Source: Ascoidea asiatica (Eukaryota; Ascomycota; Saccharomycetes; Ascoideales; Ascoideaceae). From it: a stretch of 64,000 bases of DNA. The translations under genes and the position numbers were made by a program. Positions 9,723-19,700 of this stretch are shown here, piece after piece. Position 1 is the stretch's first letter. The number at the start of each line of letters is the position of its first letter. The notes beneath the pieces are model-generated. The model saw only the letters and a list, made by a program, of their open reading frames with translations, was not told the DNA's origin and did no database searches. Where the stretch lies: the NCBI GenBank assembly GCA_001600695.1, contig BCKQ01000003.1, positions 186,001 through 250,000 of the forward strand, read 5' to 3'.

Positions 9723-11435
9723 ATGATTAATAAAAAGTTCATATTTATAATGTTTAATTTAAAAGAAATTGAATATGTGTTTGATGTTGATATAAATGAA
9801 ATTGTTCAATTTATTTGCAAACCTATCATTGCTACAATTGATTTTAATTTAAAGACAAATGAAATAAAAAATGGTGAAATTAAAGGATTATCAAAAAATT
9901 TTAAAAATGATATGAAAAATTATATATATGCAATTGGATCAATAAAATTAGTTGAATTTCTAGTTTTAAAATTTATTCAAATTGATAATCCTGAAAGTTT
10001 TGAAAAATCAAAAACTAAGGATTTTGGATTTGATATTGAGATTATTGAATTTTTTAAAAATTCAAAATTAAGTTCTTTTAGCTATCCTAAATATTGGGAT
10101 GATATAATCTCAAGTTATTTTAATTTAAACTATAAAGATAATTATAATAATGTTATTTTATATAAGCCAGAAATATTAACCAGATCATTATTAATCAATG
10201 CAATAAATCAAATGGATTCTATTGACAAAAATGAAAAAGAAACCAAAAAAAAAGAAAATAATGATAAAAATGATGAAGAAAATGTGGAAGAGAGTAATAC
10301 TATTCATAAAATTTATGAATATTTGAATATTGAAGAATATATTATCAAAAATGACGAGAAAAAATATGATATAAATAAACTATATTGGATTGATGAGAAA
10401 TATTATCTTGAATTTCAATATAATATGCTTTTGAAATTAAATTCATTAAACTTAATGAATAAAAATTTGATTGAAGAAAATTTGAAAGAAAGTTTTTCAA
10501 ATGTGGAAAAAAAAATGGACTATTTTAAATTACCAATTTTTACAAATGAAGTTTTAAATGATGAAAAAAAAATAATTAAATTAATCAAAAAAATTCCAAG
10601 AAATTACTTATATTATAATGATATTACTAGAATTATCAAATTAATTGAATATATTAATAAAGGAATAATAGTTTTTGATAAGAATTTTTTAAGTTTTAAG
10701 AGAATTAAGATGATTTTAAAGACTGGAAAATTTATTGGATTAAATTTTTGTAAAATTGATATAAAAGAAATTTTGATTAAGATTGAGAAAATTTTAAAAA
10801 GTTGGGAAAATAGTGCATATTTAAGAATTTTAAAAGAAATTGTTGAAACTCAATCAAATAAGAGTTATAATGAAGATCCTAATAGTTGTTATAGGTTCAC
10901 AAAAGTAAAGTCCCCAGCTGAAAAGCTATTTAAGAATTCTAAAAAAGGGTGGTCATCTAATCTAGGAACATCCGACGTTGGGTCATCTGATGGAGGATCA
11001 TTTGATGCAGGATTTTTTAGAACAGGGCGTAATGATAGATTTAATGAAGTTCATAATAAAACAACTCATTCAAATACAAGCTCAATAGAATGTATTGATT
11101 ATTCAGAAAACTCTGTTCATTATAATAAAGATAATTACGGTATGAATATATATTCAACTGAGGTTATGAATACAAAAGATTTCGGAACATCTAATGATGG
11201 AAATATCATGTATTCAACATTTTTAAATAATGTGTTTTTGAATTCAGAGAACAATAGTGGTGGAAGAGGTGAAATTAGTGAAAATAATAGATTTGTTGAA
11301 TACAAAGAAGATACATTCAATAATGAAGGCAATGAAAATGATGATGGCAAGGAAGATACATTTGAAGAGATAGATAATGGTGAAGAAGGTGAAATTGGTG
11401 ATTTAATAGATTTATTTTCAAATTCAAGTAATTGA
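9723..11435 (+). CDS. Unrecognised protein, 570 aa
   Basis: A 570-codon open frame starting at an ATG and unlikely to be chance. Residues 1-160 and 220-380 look like a folded, mostly helical, Lys/Ile/Asn-rich domain (for example PEILTRSLLINAINQMDS and RNYLYYNDITRIIKLIEYI). An acidic, Lys/Glu/Asn-rich insert at about residues 165-200 separates them. The C-terminal third is low complexity with Gly/Ser/Asn and ends in an acidic stretch (EEIDNGEEGEIGDLIDLF). There is no signal peptide or membrane segment. I considered a cyclin-like fold because of the helical pattern, but no cyclin motif can be pointed to. Function unknown. Confidence 0.7.
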   Translation: MINKKFIFIMFNLKEIEYVFDVDINEIVQFICKPIIATIDFNLKTNEIKNGEIKGLSKNFKNDMKNYIYAIGSIKLVEFLVLKFIQIDNPESFEKSKTKDFGFDIEIIEFFKNSKLSSFSYPKYWDDIISSYFNLNYKDNYNNVILYKPEILTRSLLINAINQMDSIDKNEKETKKKENNDKNDEENVEESNTIHKIYEYLNIEEYIIKNDEKKYDINKLYWIDEKYYLEFQYNMLLKLNSLNLMNKNLIEENLKESFSNVEKKMDYFKLPIFTNEVLNDEKKIIKLIKKIPRNYLYYNDITRIIKLIEYINKGIIVFDKNFLSFKRIKMILKTGKFIGLNFCKIDIKEILIKIEKILKSWENSAYLRILKEIVETQSNKSYNEDPNSCYRFTKVKSPAEKLFKNSKKGWSSNLGTSDVGSSDGGSFDAGFFRTGRNDRFNEVHNKTTHSNTSSIECIDYSENSVHYNKDNYGMNIYSTEVMNTKDFGTSNDGNIMYSTFLNNVFLNSENNSGGRGEISENNRFVEYKEDTFNNEGNENDDGKEDTFEEIDNGEEGEIGDLIDLFSNSSN

Positions 11436-12350
11436 GTTGTTGATTCAGTCAAGGGTAAAATATAATCGTATTTATAAGATTTTGTAAAATAAGAAAAAGT
11501 ATATTAGATTTGTATTATAAAGAGTATCTGTATTTCATATGTTTCAAAAGTGTAGGAATAGAAAAGTGGTAGGTTACCAGTTTTATTCAATCAGTGATTT
11601 AGCCGAAATAACCTTTGGATTAAATCTTAATTGATCAATTAATTTGATTTTATCATTAATTATTAGAAGTTTAATACTGATTAATTGAAGCTTAATTGAA
11701 GTTAATTAAATTTTAATTGATTGATTAATGCAGCTTCAACAGTTTACTAGCTAGCACAAAGTATCCAAACTTATGGTCTCGCATACACACCTGACCACCA
11801 AAGTAAAATTATACCACGTGTAGAAACACGTGTCTTGCCTCTTTATTTGTGCGAAAGAGGCAAGAATAAAGTGCGATAAGCGAGCTGCTCCCGTTTGCCG
11901 TCTGTTTCCAATTGAGTTGGAATCTCGTAAACAAGATCAATGAATGAATGATAAAGAGCTAAGAGCTAAGTGATAAGAAGAAGAGCAGTTGTTGGTGATA
12001 AGACGATAAAGGCAACAGAATCAATCTGAATAACTGGATAGAACCTTTGAGCAGAGTGATTACATCTCAATTCTAAAGAAAGATATAAAATAACCAATAA
12101 CTGCTGTTTAAGACCTGTGGATCAGACTTTATATTTTCTACTGCATCTTTTTTATCATTGAGATAATACAATTCATCTAAATAAATCACATAAATCATTC
12201 TATTCGCTTAATAAATCTAACTCATTTCCATATTTTTAATTCATTATTCAAATTCACAAATCAAAAGTTATTCGAAAATCAGATTTCTATGCTTTATTTC
12301 TTCAACTTCTTTTCTTATATCTCTTTTATCACATAATAAATAATTAAAAA
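11436..12350. other. Promoter region of the UPF0183/PHAF1-family gene
   Basis: A 915-bp intergenic region upstream of the gene at 12351. The centre (about 11750-12000) is GC-richer than the flanks and contains two CACGTG E-boxes. The rest is AT-rich, with pyrimidine tracts before the ATG. No coding sequence is seen. Confidence 0.6.
11815..11832. promoter_or_regulatory. Paired CACGTG E-boxes
   Basis: CACGTG occurs at 11815-11820 and again at 11827-11832, with six bases between. Such palindromic E-boxes are bound by yeast bHLH factors (Cbf1, Pho4 and relatives). They lie about 520 bp upstream of the ATG at 12351. Two copies so close in such AT-rich DNA are unlikely by chance. Confidence 0.5.
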
Positions 12351-14351
12351 ATGAGTTATAATAAAAGTAATATTATAACTTCTACAAATATAATACCTGG
12401 TGTTGGTTTAGGGTTATTTAAACTAGGTTCATCGCTATTTGATATATTAAATTTAATAAATTATCATAACTTACGTTTTAGTTATAATTATAATTTCAAT
12501 TATAACAATCATTATAATAAAAATAATAATTTGGATAAGATTAATAAGGATTCAATCCATAATAGCAATACTAATATTAACAGTGTAAGTATAAATAGCA
12601 ATAACAATAACAATAATAACGATAATCTTAGTCTTCATAATAATAATAGCTATAAAAAAGAATTGAATCTAAACTTTGGGTCGGTAAAATTAATTTCAAG
12701 TAAATTTAAACATTTTGAAACTCCACTAATCTTATATCTAAAAGATTTGAAAATTAGATTAATTTTTAATCCAATTAATCAATATTTAATATTAATTGAA
12801 ATTATAAATTTTAAAAATATTTTAAATTTCAAATTCACTTATAATATTAATTCAAATGATTTATCAAAAATTGATTCAAATGATAATTTCATCTTAAATA
12901 AATTAAATAGTTATCCGAATTTCAATTTAATTTATAATATAATCTTTGGTCCAACTTATCCTGGTGATTTTTTCAAAATTAATAAAAAAATCACAAATCA
13001 ATCTCAATTTAACAATCATTTAAATAATCAATCTAATCAAAAAAATAAAAATTCTGTTAAAACTTTTACAAAATATATACTTGATTATCCAGGTATTTCA
13101 TTTTCATTTCCAATCAATTATAGTATTAATACTAAAAAGAAGATAAATTTAAATAAAATTAATAATATTGATATAATAAATATTTTATCTAAAAATAATT
13201 TTCTTTGTGATTCTTTAATTATTTATAATAACAATTTAAATAATGTTAATAATAATTGGAATTCAATATCAAATTCTTTATTCAATTCAAATATTTTTCT
13301 AAATAAAGATTATAAGCTAAATTTCATTAAGAATATCTTAAATTTTGATAATAATCTTAATAATAAACAAAAAAAAAACCAAATTAATCAATCAAATTCA
13401 AATTCTTTTTCTCATTTGAATAATTATAGAAAAAAAATTATTAGAATGGATATTGATTTACCCAATCATAAAATTAAATTAAATTTCAATGATAATACTT
13501 CTTTCAATCTAATTTTAAATCATTCAAATCAACAAGATATTTTATTCAATTTGGGTCCTCCAAACTCTTCTTTTTTAAAAATTGATTCAAGATTTAATAT
13601 TCATAATCAAAATATTACCAACAATAACAATAACGATAATAATAAATCAAATAAAAACAGTGACAATGAAATCACAAACTTCAATAACAATAACATTAAT
13701 AATCTTAAAGATTCTTTCTCAAATCAAATCTTTCATAATTATTTCAATTATGGCTTTGATTTATTATATAATAATAATATTTTAAAGAAAATCATCATTT
13801 ATAATAATTTACCGAATTATTGTTATTTTCAAAAATATAATAAAGTCAATTGGTTAATGAAAGGTTATAATTTGTCAAATATTGATGACTCAAATTTTTG
13901 CACTTCTGAAATGTATTTCAATGAGATTGATTTAAAAAATTTCATAAAAAATTATAATATTAATAACAAAAAAATTTATGAAAAATATATTTTAATTGAT
14001 AGAAGCAAGTTACTAGATAATTCTGCTCTTTACAATTATAATGATTATAATAATAATGAATTAAATGATAATGATTCAATTGAAATTATTACCACTGAAA
14101 GTGAAAGTGAAACTGATTTAGATATGGAAAGTGAAAGTGATACTGATAATTATGATGACAATGAAAATCAAAAAGATAGTTTAAACAATGATGAAATTTT
14201 AAATCAGGACAATAAGAATGATAAGAAAATGAATAATAGTAATCATGATGAAGATAATCAATTTGGATTAAGCAAAATTTATGGATTTAATAGATGTATT
14301 TGGGAAGTATTAATTGAAAACGATGCAGTCTGTTGCTTAACCTTATATTAA
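12351..14351 (+). CDS. UPF0183 family protein (PHAF1-like)
   Basis: This looks like a fungal member of UPF0183, the family of human PHAF1 (C16orf70), linked in animals to autophagosome/phagosome membranes. Landmarks in order: PGVGLGLFKLGSSLF (from residue 16), FGPTYPGDFF (about 199-208), DYPGISFSFP (about 247), LFNLGPPNSSFLKIDSRFNIH (about 398-418), HNYFNYGFDLLY (about 464), then KKIIIYNNLPNYCYFQKY with a conserved-looking Trp shortly after. The human protein has about 420 residues; this one has 666 because Asn/Ser-rich inserts break it up and an acidic stretch (SESETDLDMESESD) sits near the end. The last residues (WEVLIENDAVCCLTLY) look conserved. The role in yeast is inferred only from the family. 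Confidence 0.75.
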   Translation: MSYNKSNIITSTNIIPGVGLGLFKLGSSLFDILNLINYHNLRFSYNYNFNYNNHYNKNNNLDKINKDSIHNSNTNINSVSINSNNNNNNNDNLSLHNNNSYKKELNLNFGSVKLISSKFKHFETPLILYLKDLKIRLIFNPINQYLILIEIINFKNILNFKFTYNINSNDLSKIDSNDNFILNKLNSYPNFNLIYNIIFGPTYPGDFFKINKKITNQSQFNNHLNNQSNQKNKNSVKTFTKYILDYPGISFSFPINYSINTKKKINLNKINNIDIINILSKNNFLCDSLIIYNNNLNNVNNNWNSISNSLFNSNIFLNKDYKLNFIKNILNFDNNLNNKQKKNQINQSNSNSFSHLNNYRKKIIRMDIDLPNHKIKLNFNDNTSFNLILNHSNQQDILFNLGPPNSSFLKIDSRFNIHNQNITNNNNNDNNKSNKNSDNEITNFNNNNINNLKDSFSNQIFHNYFNYGFDLLYNNNILKKIIIYNNLPNYCYFQKYNKVNWLMKGYNLSNIDDSNFCTSEMYFNEIDLKNFIKNYNINNKKIYEKYILIDRSKLLDNSALYNYNDYNNNELNDNDSIEIITTESESETDLDMESESDTDNYDDNENQKDSLNNDEILNQDNKNDKKMNNSNHDEDNQFGLSKIYGFNRCIWEVLIENDAVCCLTLY

Positions 14352-14604
14352 ACTTGAATTGATTATTAATTATTAACTCCCATATATACTATATATATAT
14401 AAACGATAAGAAGAAAAGAAAAGAGAAGAGAAGATAAAATAAAAGATAACAAAGCAAACCCAAATCAAACACATAAAGAGATAACATAATAATTATATAA
14501 AGCATTAAAGAAAAAGAAATAAAGTTTATGAATGTAAATAATAACAATAAGAAAACAATAAAATGATCAAGGAGGGATTAAAGAGAAGGAAGTGATTATT
14601 ATTA

Positions 14605-15801
14605 TTAACATTGACAATTGTTTTTTTTTGAATTTTTTAAAGTATTATTTAAATCTATGAAACCATCATTTAGATTAATTAGATCATTATTTTTATTTCT
14701 TAGAATATTTTTTTTATTAGTATTATTTATGTCATTATTGTTACTTTTATCCAGTAAATCATCTTCAGTTATGAATAAATTATTATTTAATTTATTTGGT
14801 AAATCAATTTCAAATAATTTTTTAATATTTATACCAGTTTTTGCGCTTGTTTCAATATATAAATAATTTTTATTTAATTTTAAAAAATTTGAGATTTTAT
14901 CTTTGAATTGTAAATTTTTATTATTATCATTCAATAAATCTAGTTTATTTCCGACTAAACATATTATGAAATCATTGTCTTTGTGATTGTCATTGTCGTC
15001 ATTGTCATCATTTTCTTCAGTATTTTCATTATCATTTTGAGTATTTAAATCATTTAATTGAATTTGATTATTATTTGAATTGAAGAAATTTAACTCATTT
15101 ATCCAATCTTTTGCTTTCTCAAAAGATTCCAAATCCAATAAATCAAAGACAATTATTGCGATATTCGAATTTCTATAGTACATTGGAGTTAAACTTTTAT
15201 ATCTTTCTTGGCCAGCAGTATCCCAAATTTCATATTTAATTTTTGAAAAATATTTGATTTTTTCATTTGTTTGGTTATTTTTTTGTTGATTATTATAATT
15301 GATTGATTGAAATATTTTAGTGATGAAAGCAGCACCAATAGTTGCTTCTTGATGTAAATCAAATGAATTTTTGATAAATTTTTGAATTATTGAAGATTTT
15401 CCAACATTTGATTCACCTAAAAAAACTAATTTGAAAGTACCAAATCTTTTAATTATTTTTATTGCATTATCTAAAGCATTATCAGGGTCATTTTCATTAT
15501 TATTTTCATTTTCATATTCATTTGTAATATTATTGATAATATAAGTATTATTATTAGTAACATTATCAGAATTGAGATTATCAGAATTTGTATTGCTATC
15601 ATTATTAGTATTATTCCTACTAGAAGTTGAGACATTGTTATTCTTATTATTATTAGGAGTGGTATGAATAGAAGATGTAAGAATAGTATCTTCAGTTGAG
15701 GGATTATGAATAGTGTTTGTATTATTAAGAGTGATATTATCAGTTAATGAAGTGGAATTATCATCTATTTTAAGTGGAATTTGTTGAGTAGATTGAACCA
15801 T
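14605..15801 (-). CDS. Rab5-type small GTPase (Vps21/Ypt52/Ypt53-like)
   Basis: An endosomal Rab GTPase by motif: P-loop GESNVGKS at 129-136, switch I TIGAAF at 154-159 (the TIGAAF form is typical of Rab5), WDTAGQE at 193-199, NKLD at 285-288 and ETSAK at 317-321. It ends in Cys-Gln-Cys, a CXC double geranylgeranylation signal for membrane attachment. Yeast Vps21 is about 210 residues; this protein has 398. The excess is a 118-residue Asn/Thr/Ser-rich N-terminal extension, an Asn/Gln insert after switch I, a 35-residue acidic insert before NKLD, and a long Asn-rich tail. The ATG at 15799-15801 is the only start that gives the extension; a start nearer the GTPase fold lacks a Met. Rab5-like identity is firm, the exact paralogue is not. 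Confidence 0.88.
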   Translation of the reverse strand: MVQSTQQIPLKIDDNSTSLTDNITLNNTNTIHNPSTEDTILTSSIHTTPNNNKNNNVSTSSRNNTNNDSNTNSDNLNSDNVTNNNTYIINNITNEYENENNNENDPDNALDNAIKIIKRFGTFKLVFLGESNVGKSSIIQKFIKNSFDLHQEATIGAAFITKIFQSINYNNQQKNNQTNEKIKYFSKIKYEIWDTAGQERYKSLTPMYYRNSNIAIIVFDLLDLESFEKAKDWINELNFFNSNNNQIQLNDLNTQNDNENTEENDDNDDNDNHKDNDFIICLVGNKLDLLNDNNKNLQFKDKISNFLKLNKNYLYIETSAKTGINIKKLFEIDLPNKLNNNLFITEDDLLDKSNNNDINNTNKKNILRNKNNDLINLNDGFIDLNNTLKNSKKNNCQC

Positions 15802-16709
15802 TTTAAAATGTTGAGATTTACAAATTGAAGTTAATACTGAACTTAAGAGATAATTGATAAAATATTGGTTTCTTTATAAGAAAGAATAATCTTCAGAGTG
15901 AGATATTTGAATAATGAATAATTTCAAGATGTAAGATACTTTAGAGAAATAAGAAGTTTAATAAAGAAAAATTAATTGTGATATGAGAAATAAGTTAATT
16001 CTTTGTCGTTTTCGTGTTGGGATTTGTTATGATTATTCTCTTTTGTTTCTGATACGAATGCAAACGACAAAATGAAGGATAATTTGAAGATTAATAAACG
16101 AAACGAAACGAGATAGATAAGTAAGCTTGGTGTATTTTACTCGGTTGTCGAAATAAAATAAAACAATTGTAATAAACCAAAGCAGCAAAGTTACCTCTGT
16201 CAAACAATAAAATAAAATAAATAAAGGTTTAAAACAAGACAGAAAAGGGCAAAAAGCGATAAAGGTAAAAAACAGGTAGAACCGGAAACCGCACAAGCCA
16301 TATTCAACAAGCCACATAAATTAGCCACAATACTATATGAGACCAATCAACCGGGTCTTTTGTTTTCAAAAGGTGCGCCGTGTTTATGGTTTCGTTCTGT
16401 TTTGGCGTCTTAGTGAATTTAATTTCTTTGATTGATTTAATATATTTAATAGAATTAGTGCATTGTTAAAGCTAGTTTTGTATTTCTTGATATTTCATTC
16501 CATTTTTGGTGTTTTCCACTGAAATAGTTCTCTTCATACCAATTATTTATTCACATTCAAAATCAATAGAACCTGTGGACAATCAACAATAGATTAGTTT
16601 TATTTAAGAATAAGTCCATCTTTTCATTCTGTTTTCCTTTCATTGCACGTCATCTTAACTTGTTAAAATCAGTTGTTGTCTTAATCTTGCTTTTTCTTAG
16701 AATGCAATA
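15802..16709. other. Divergent promoter region, Rab5-like gene / RIF1
   Basis: About 0.9 kb between divergent genes, AT-rich, with a modestly GC-richer part around 16040-16400. A 94-codon minus-strand frame at 16033-16317 runs through it but encodes only hydrophobic sequence without recognisable features. No RNA gene seen. Confidence 0.5.
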
Positions 16710-19700
16710 ATGAAGAGAAAACATTCACTTCGATCTCCATTTCCAATACCTCATTCAAATAAATTGTATTCTAATTCAATTAATTCTAATAATTTTAATA
16801 ATTTGACTGTTTCTTTTTCCAGAAAGAAAAAAATGACAAGGAAAAATATACTTGAAATTATAACTATAGATTCAGATTCGGATTCAGATTCAGATTCAAA
16901 TTCAAGTTCAAGTTCCAGTTCAAGTTCAGGCTCAAATTCTGATTCTGATTCTAATTCAAACTTAAACTCGGATACAGAAAATGATACTGAAACTGATACT
17001 GATACTCAAACTGACATTCAAGCTGATGCTCAAATTGATAAGAGTATTAAACTAAAAAAATCAAATAAAAAAATATCTAAAAATTTGAAAAATTCAAAAA
17101 ACATCAAAACTACTAAAAGTAATAATGAAACATCAAACAAAAAAGATTCCCATAAAAGATATTCTGAAACTGAACAAAAAATTGATTTCAACTCTCAAAG
17201 GAGATTGAGAAGTTCTTCTCAAAAAAAAAGATCAATATCTGTAAGAAATTTATCTTCTTCTCCTTTAAAGTCTAATAATAATAATACAAAAAAGAGAAAA
17301 AAATCTAATCAAGACGTTAATGAAAATACTAAACAAAATATCAATACTCCTTCTGTTCAAGTAATTTCAAGTTTTTCAAGTGATGATAATACTGAAAAAA
17401 TTAATAATGATTATAATAATAATATTACTGAAAATATATCTAGTGATTCACATAATTCAAATACTTCAAATATAATTCAAAATATAATAAATGATCTGAT
17501 TAATATACCATCCTTAAGTTTAAAAACAAAAATAACTAATGATAAAGAAAAGCTACCTCAAAGTGAAAAATTTGATGTTGAAAGACTTAAATTACCAAAA
17601 CTATCAAAATTAACAAAATCAACAAAATTAACAAAATCAAACAATTTACCAAAATTAAATAATATTTCAAACTTAAATAATATAAATAACACAATTCAAA
17701 AAAAAAATCTTAGAAATTCATTAGAATTAAATTCTTCTCCAATTAAAAATAATAAATATAATCATCATACTTCCAACAATATTTTAAACAATAACAATAA
17801 CGATATAATTTCAAAAAGAAAAGTTTTATCATCTCCTATAAAAAAAATATCTAATTTTGATATAATCAATAAAGAAAATAGTCTCCAAAACTCAATTTCA
17901 AATAATCAAAATTATAACAACTCTATAATTCATATTGATAATTTCCTACAAAGAGAAAATATGAATAATAATCAAGTTGTAATAAAAAGAATCAGAAAAA
18001 AACAAGTTTTATTTTCGGATAATATAGAATCTTTATCTTCTTCTTTTTCTCAACAAAATTCGAATTCAACTAATGAATTGAAAATCATTTCTGCTTCTTC
18101 AATTGAATCTAATGATAGTAATTCAAACAGGAAATCCAATACAATTAAAAATTTAAATAGTTTAATTTCTCCACTAAAATCTATTTTAAAGAAAAATAAA
18201 TCAATAACAATTGAACCTCCTATTATTCAAGCAAATGATCAATTAGGTAAATTTACTTTCAAAGTATTAGAATTTGCTTCAAAACCCCAATTAAATCTTG
18301 AAATACATTCCACTAATAATAATAACAATAATCTAAGTATTCTAGGGGTTGATAATAGAGATTTAGATATATTTGAATCATCTCCTTTGAAAAATCCAGA
18401 TTTTGATCCTAATTTAGAGTCATTCTGGAAAAAAGGTGAAATAATTCAATTAAAAGATTATTCAAATAAATTAGAATTTAAGAAATTATTCATGGGTGCT
18501 TTATCCATGTTAAAAAATGAAAAAACTGATAAAAAATTTGAAATATATGCTTCTCTCAACAATTTATTAAAAAAATGTAATTATAACTTAGTATTCAAAA
18601 GGTTGAAACACTATATTACTGATATATTAATTTTTATACGAAGAGACCTAATAATGATTGAAGAAGAAATTTTTGAGGAATCCACTGAATTTTCTCAAGA
18701 TATTGAATCTGAATCTGTTCCTGTTACAAAAAATATTAATGACCCATTCTTGAAAAGAATATATATTCAAATACTAAAACTATTCTCTTTTTTTTGCTCA
18801 AAATCAGATATAATAATACTGGCTAAAAATAATATTGTTGAATTTATTTTTACTCACATTACAGAGGTTCTAACTTTTAATCAGTATAAACTTTTTATTT
18901 CCAAGCAGGTTATAGCAATTCACTTATTGTTATTAAGGGAAATGAAAGTTTCAAATCAAAAAAATTTATGGTTGACTGCAAATCATTTAAATAAACCAAT
19001 TAGCACTAAAAGGACAAATAATAAAATTTCTAATAATGGCAATATTATTTCTTTTGAATTATCTGAAAAACTATTGAAAGCTTTATTAGACCTTCCAGTT
19101 ATTGAATATCCATCTTTACTATGTGAGAAAATCAACTGTCTAAGAAACTTTCTAAGAAATTTTCCTGTTATGATGTTGAAAAATTTTAAATTTTATTTCA
19201 AATTTTTGATTTGTAATGTATTCAAGTTAAATGCCAATTTCTATAAGAGAAATTTAATAGCATTAGGCTCATGTTTACAAGAACTTTCTCAAAATTGCGA
19301 CAAATCCACTATATTTGAGGTAATAAAATTTTTTATTGAGCCAACTGAAGATGACATTTTTCAAATTTTAAAATCAACTCAAATGTCTTTTCAATCGGTA
19401 GGTACACCTGAATCATATTTTGGACCTGACACATTCGCTTTTGCAAATACTCCAAATCATCCTATATTCTTGAAACTTATCGTAGAACAGCTAATATTAT
19501 TGATAAAGGAAGGTTTTTCAAAAATTGCAATGGATATATGGAGTCCTCTCACTCGTCTTATCAATATAAATGTAATGGATCAGATTCAGACAAAGACTCT
19601 TGGCTTGAAAACTTTTGAAACTTGGGAAAATTTAAGTCTATGGCTATCTGTGAATGAAGCTTGCACTAAAACTGGCTCTAAAGAAAATACAGTTTTTGCC

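Noticed and set aside
16033-16317. 94-codon minus-strand frame with ATG in the Rab5-like/RIF1 divergent region
   Set aside because: The product is hydrophobic, Phe/Leu-rich sequence without family features, as expected from AT-rich promoter DNA; no other support.
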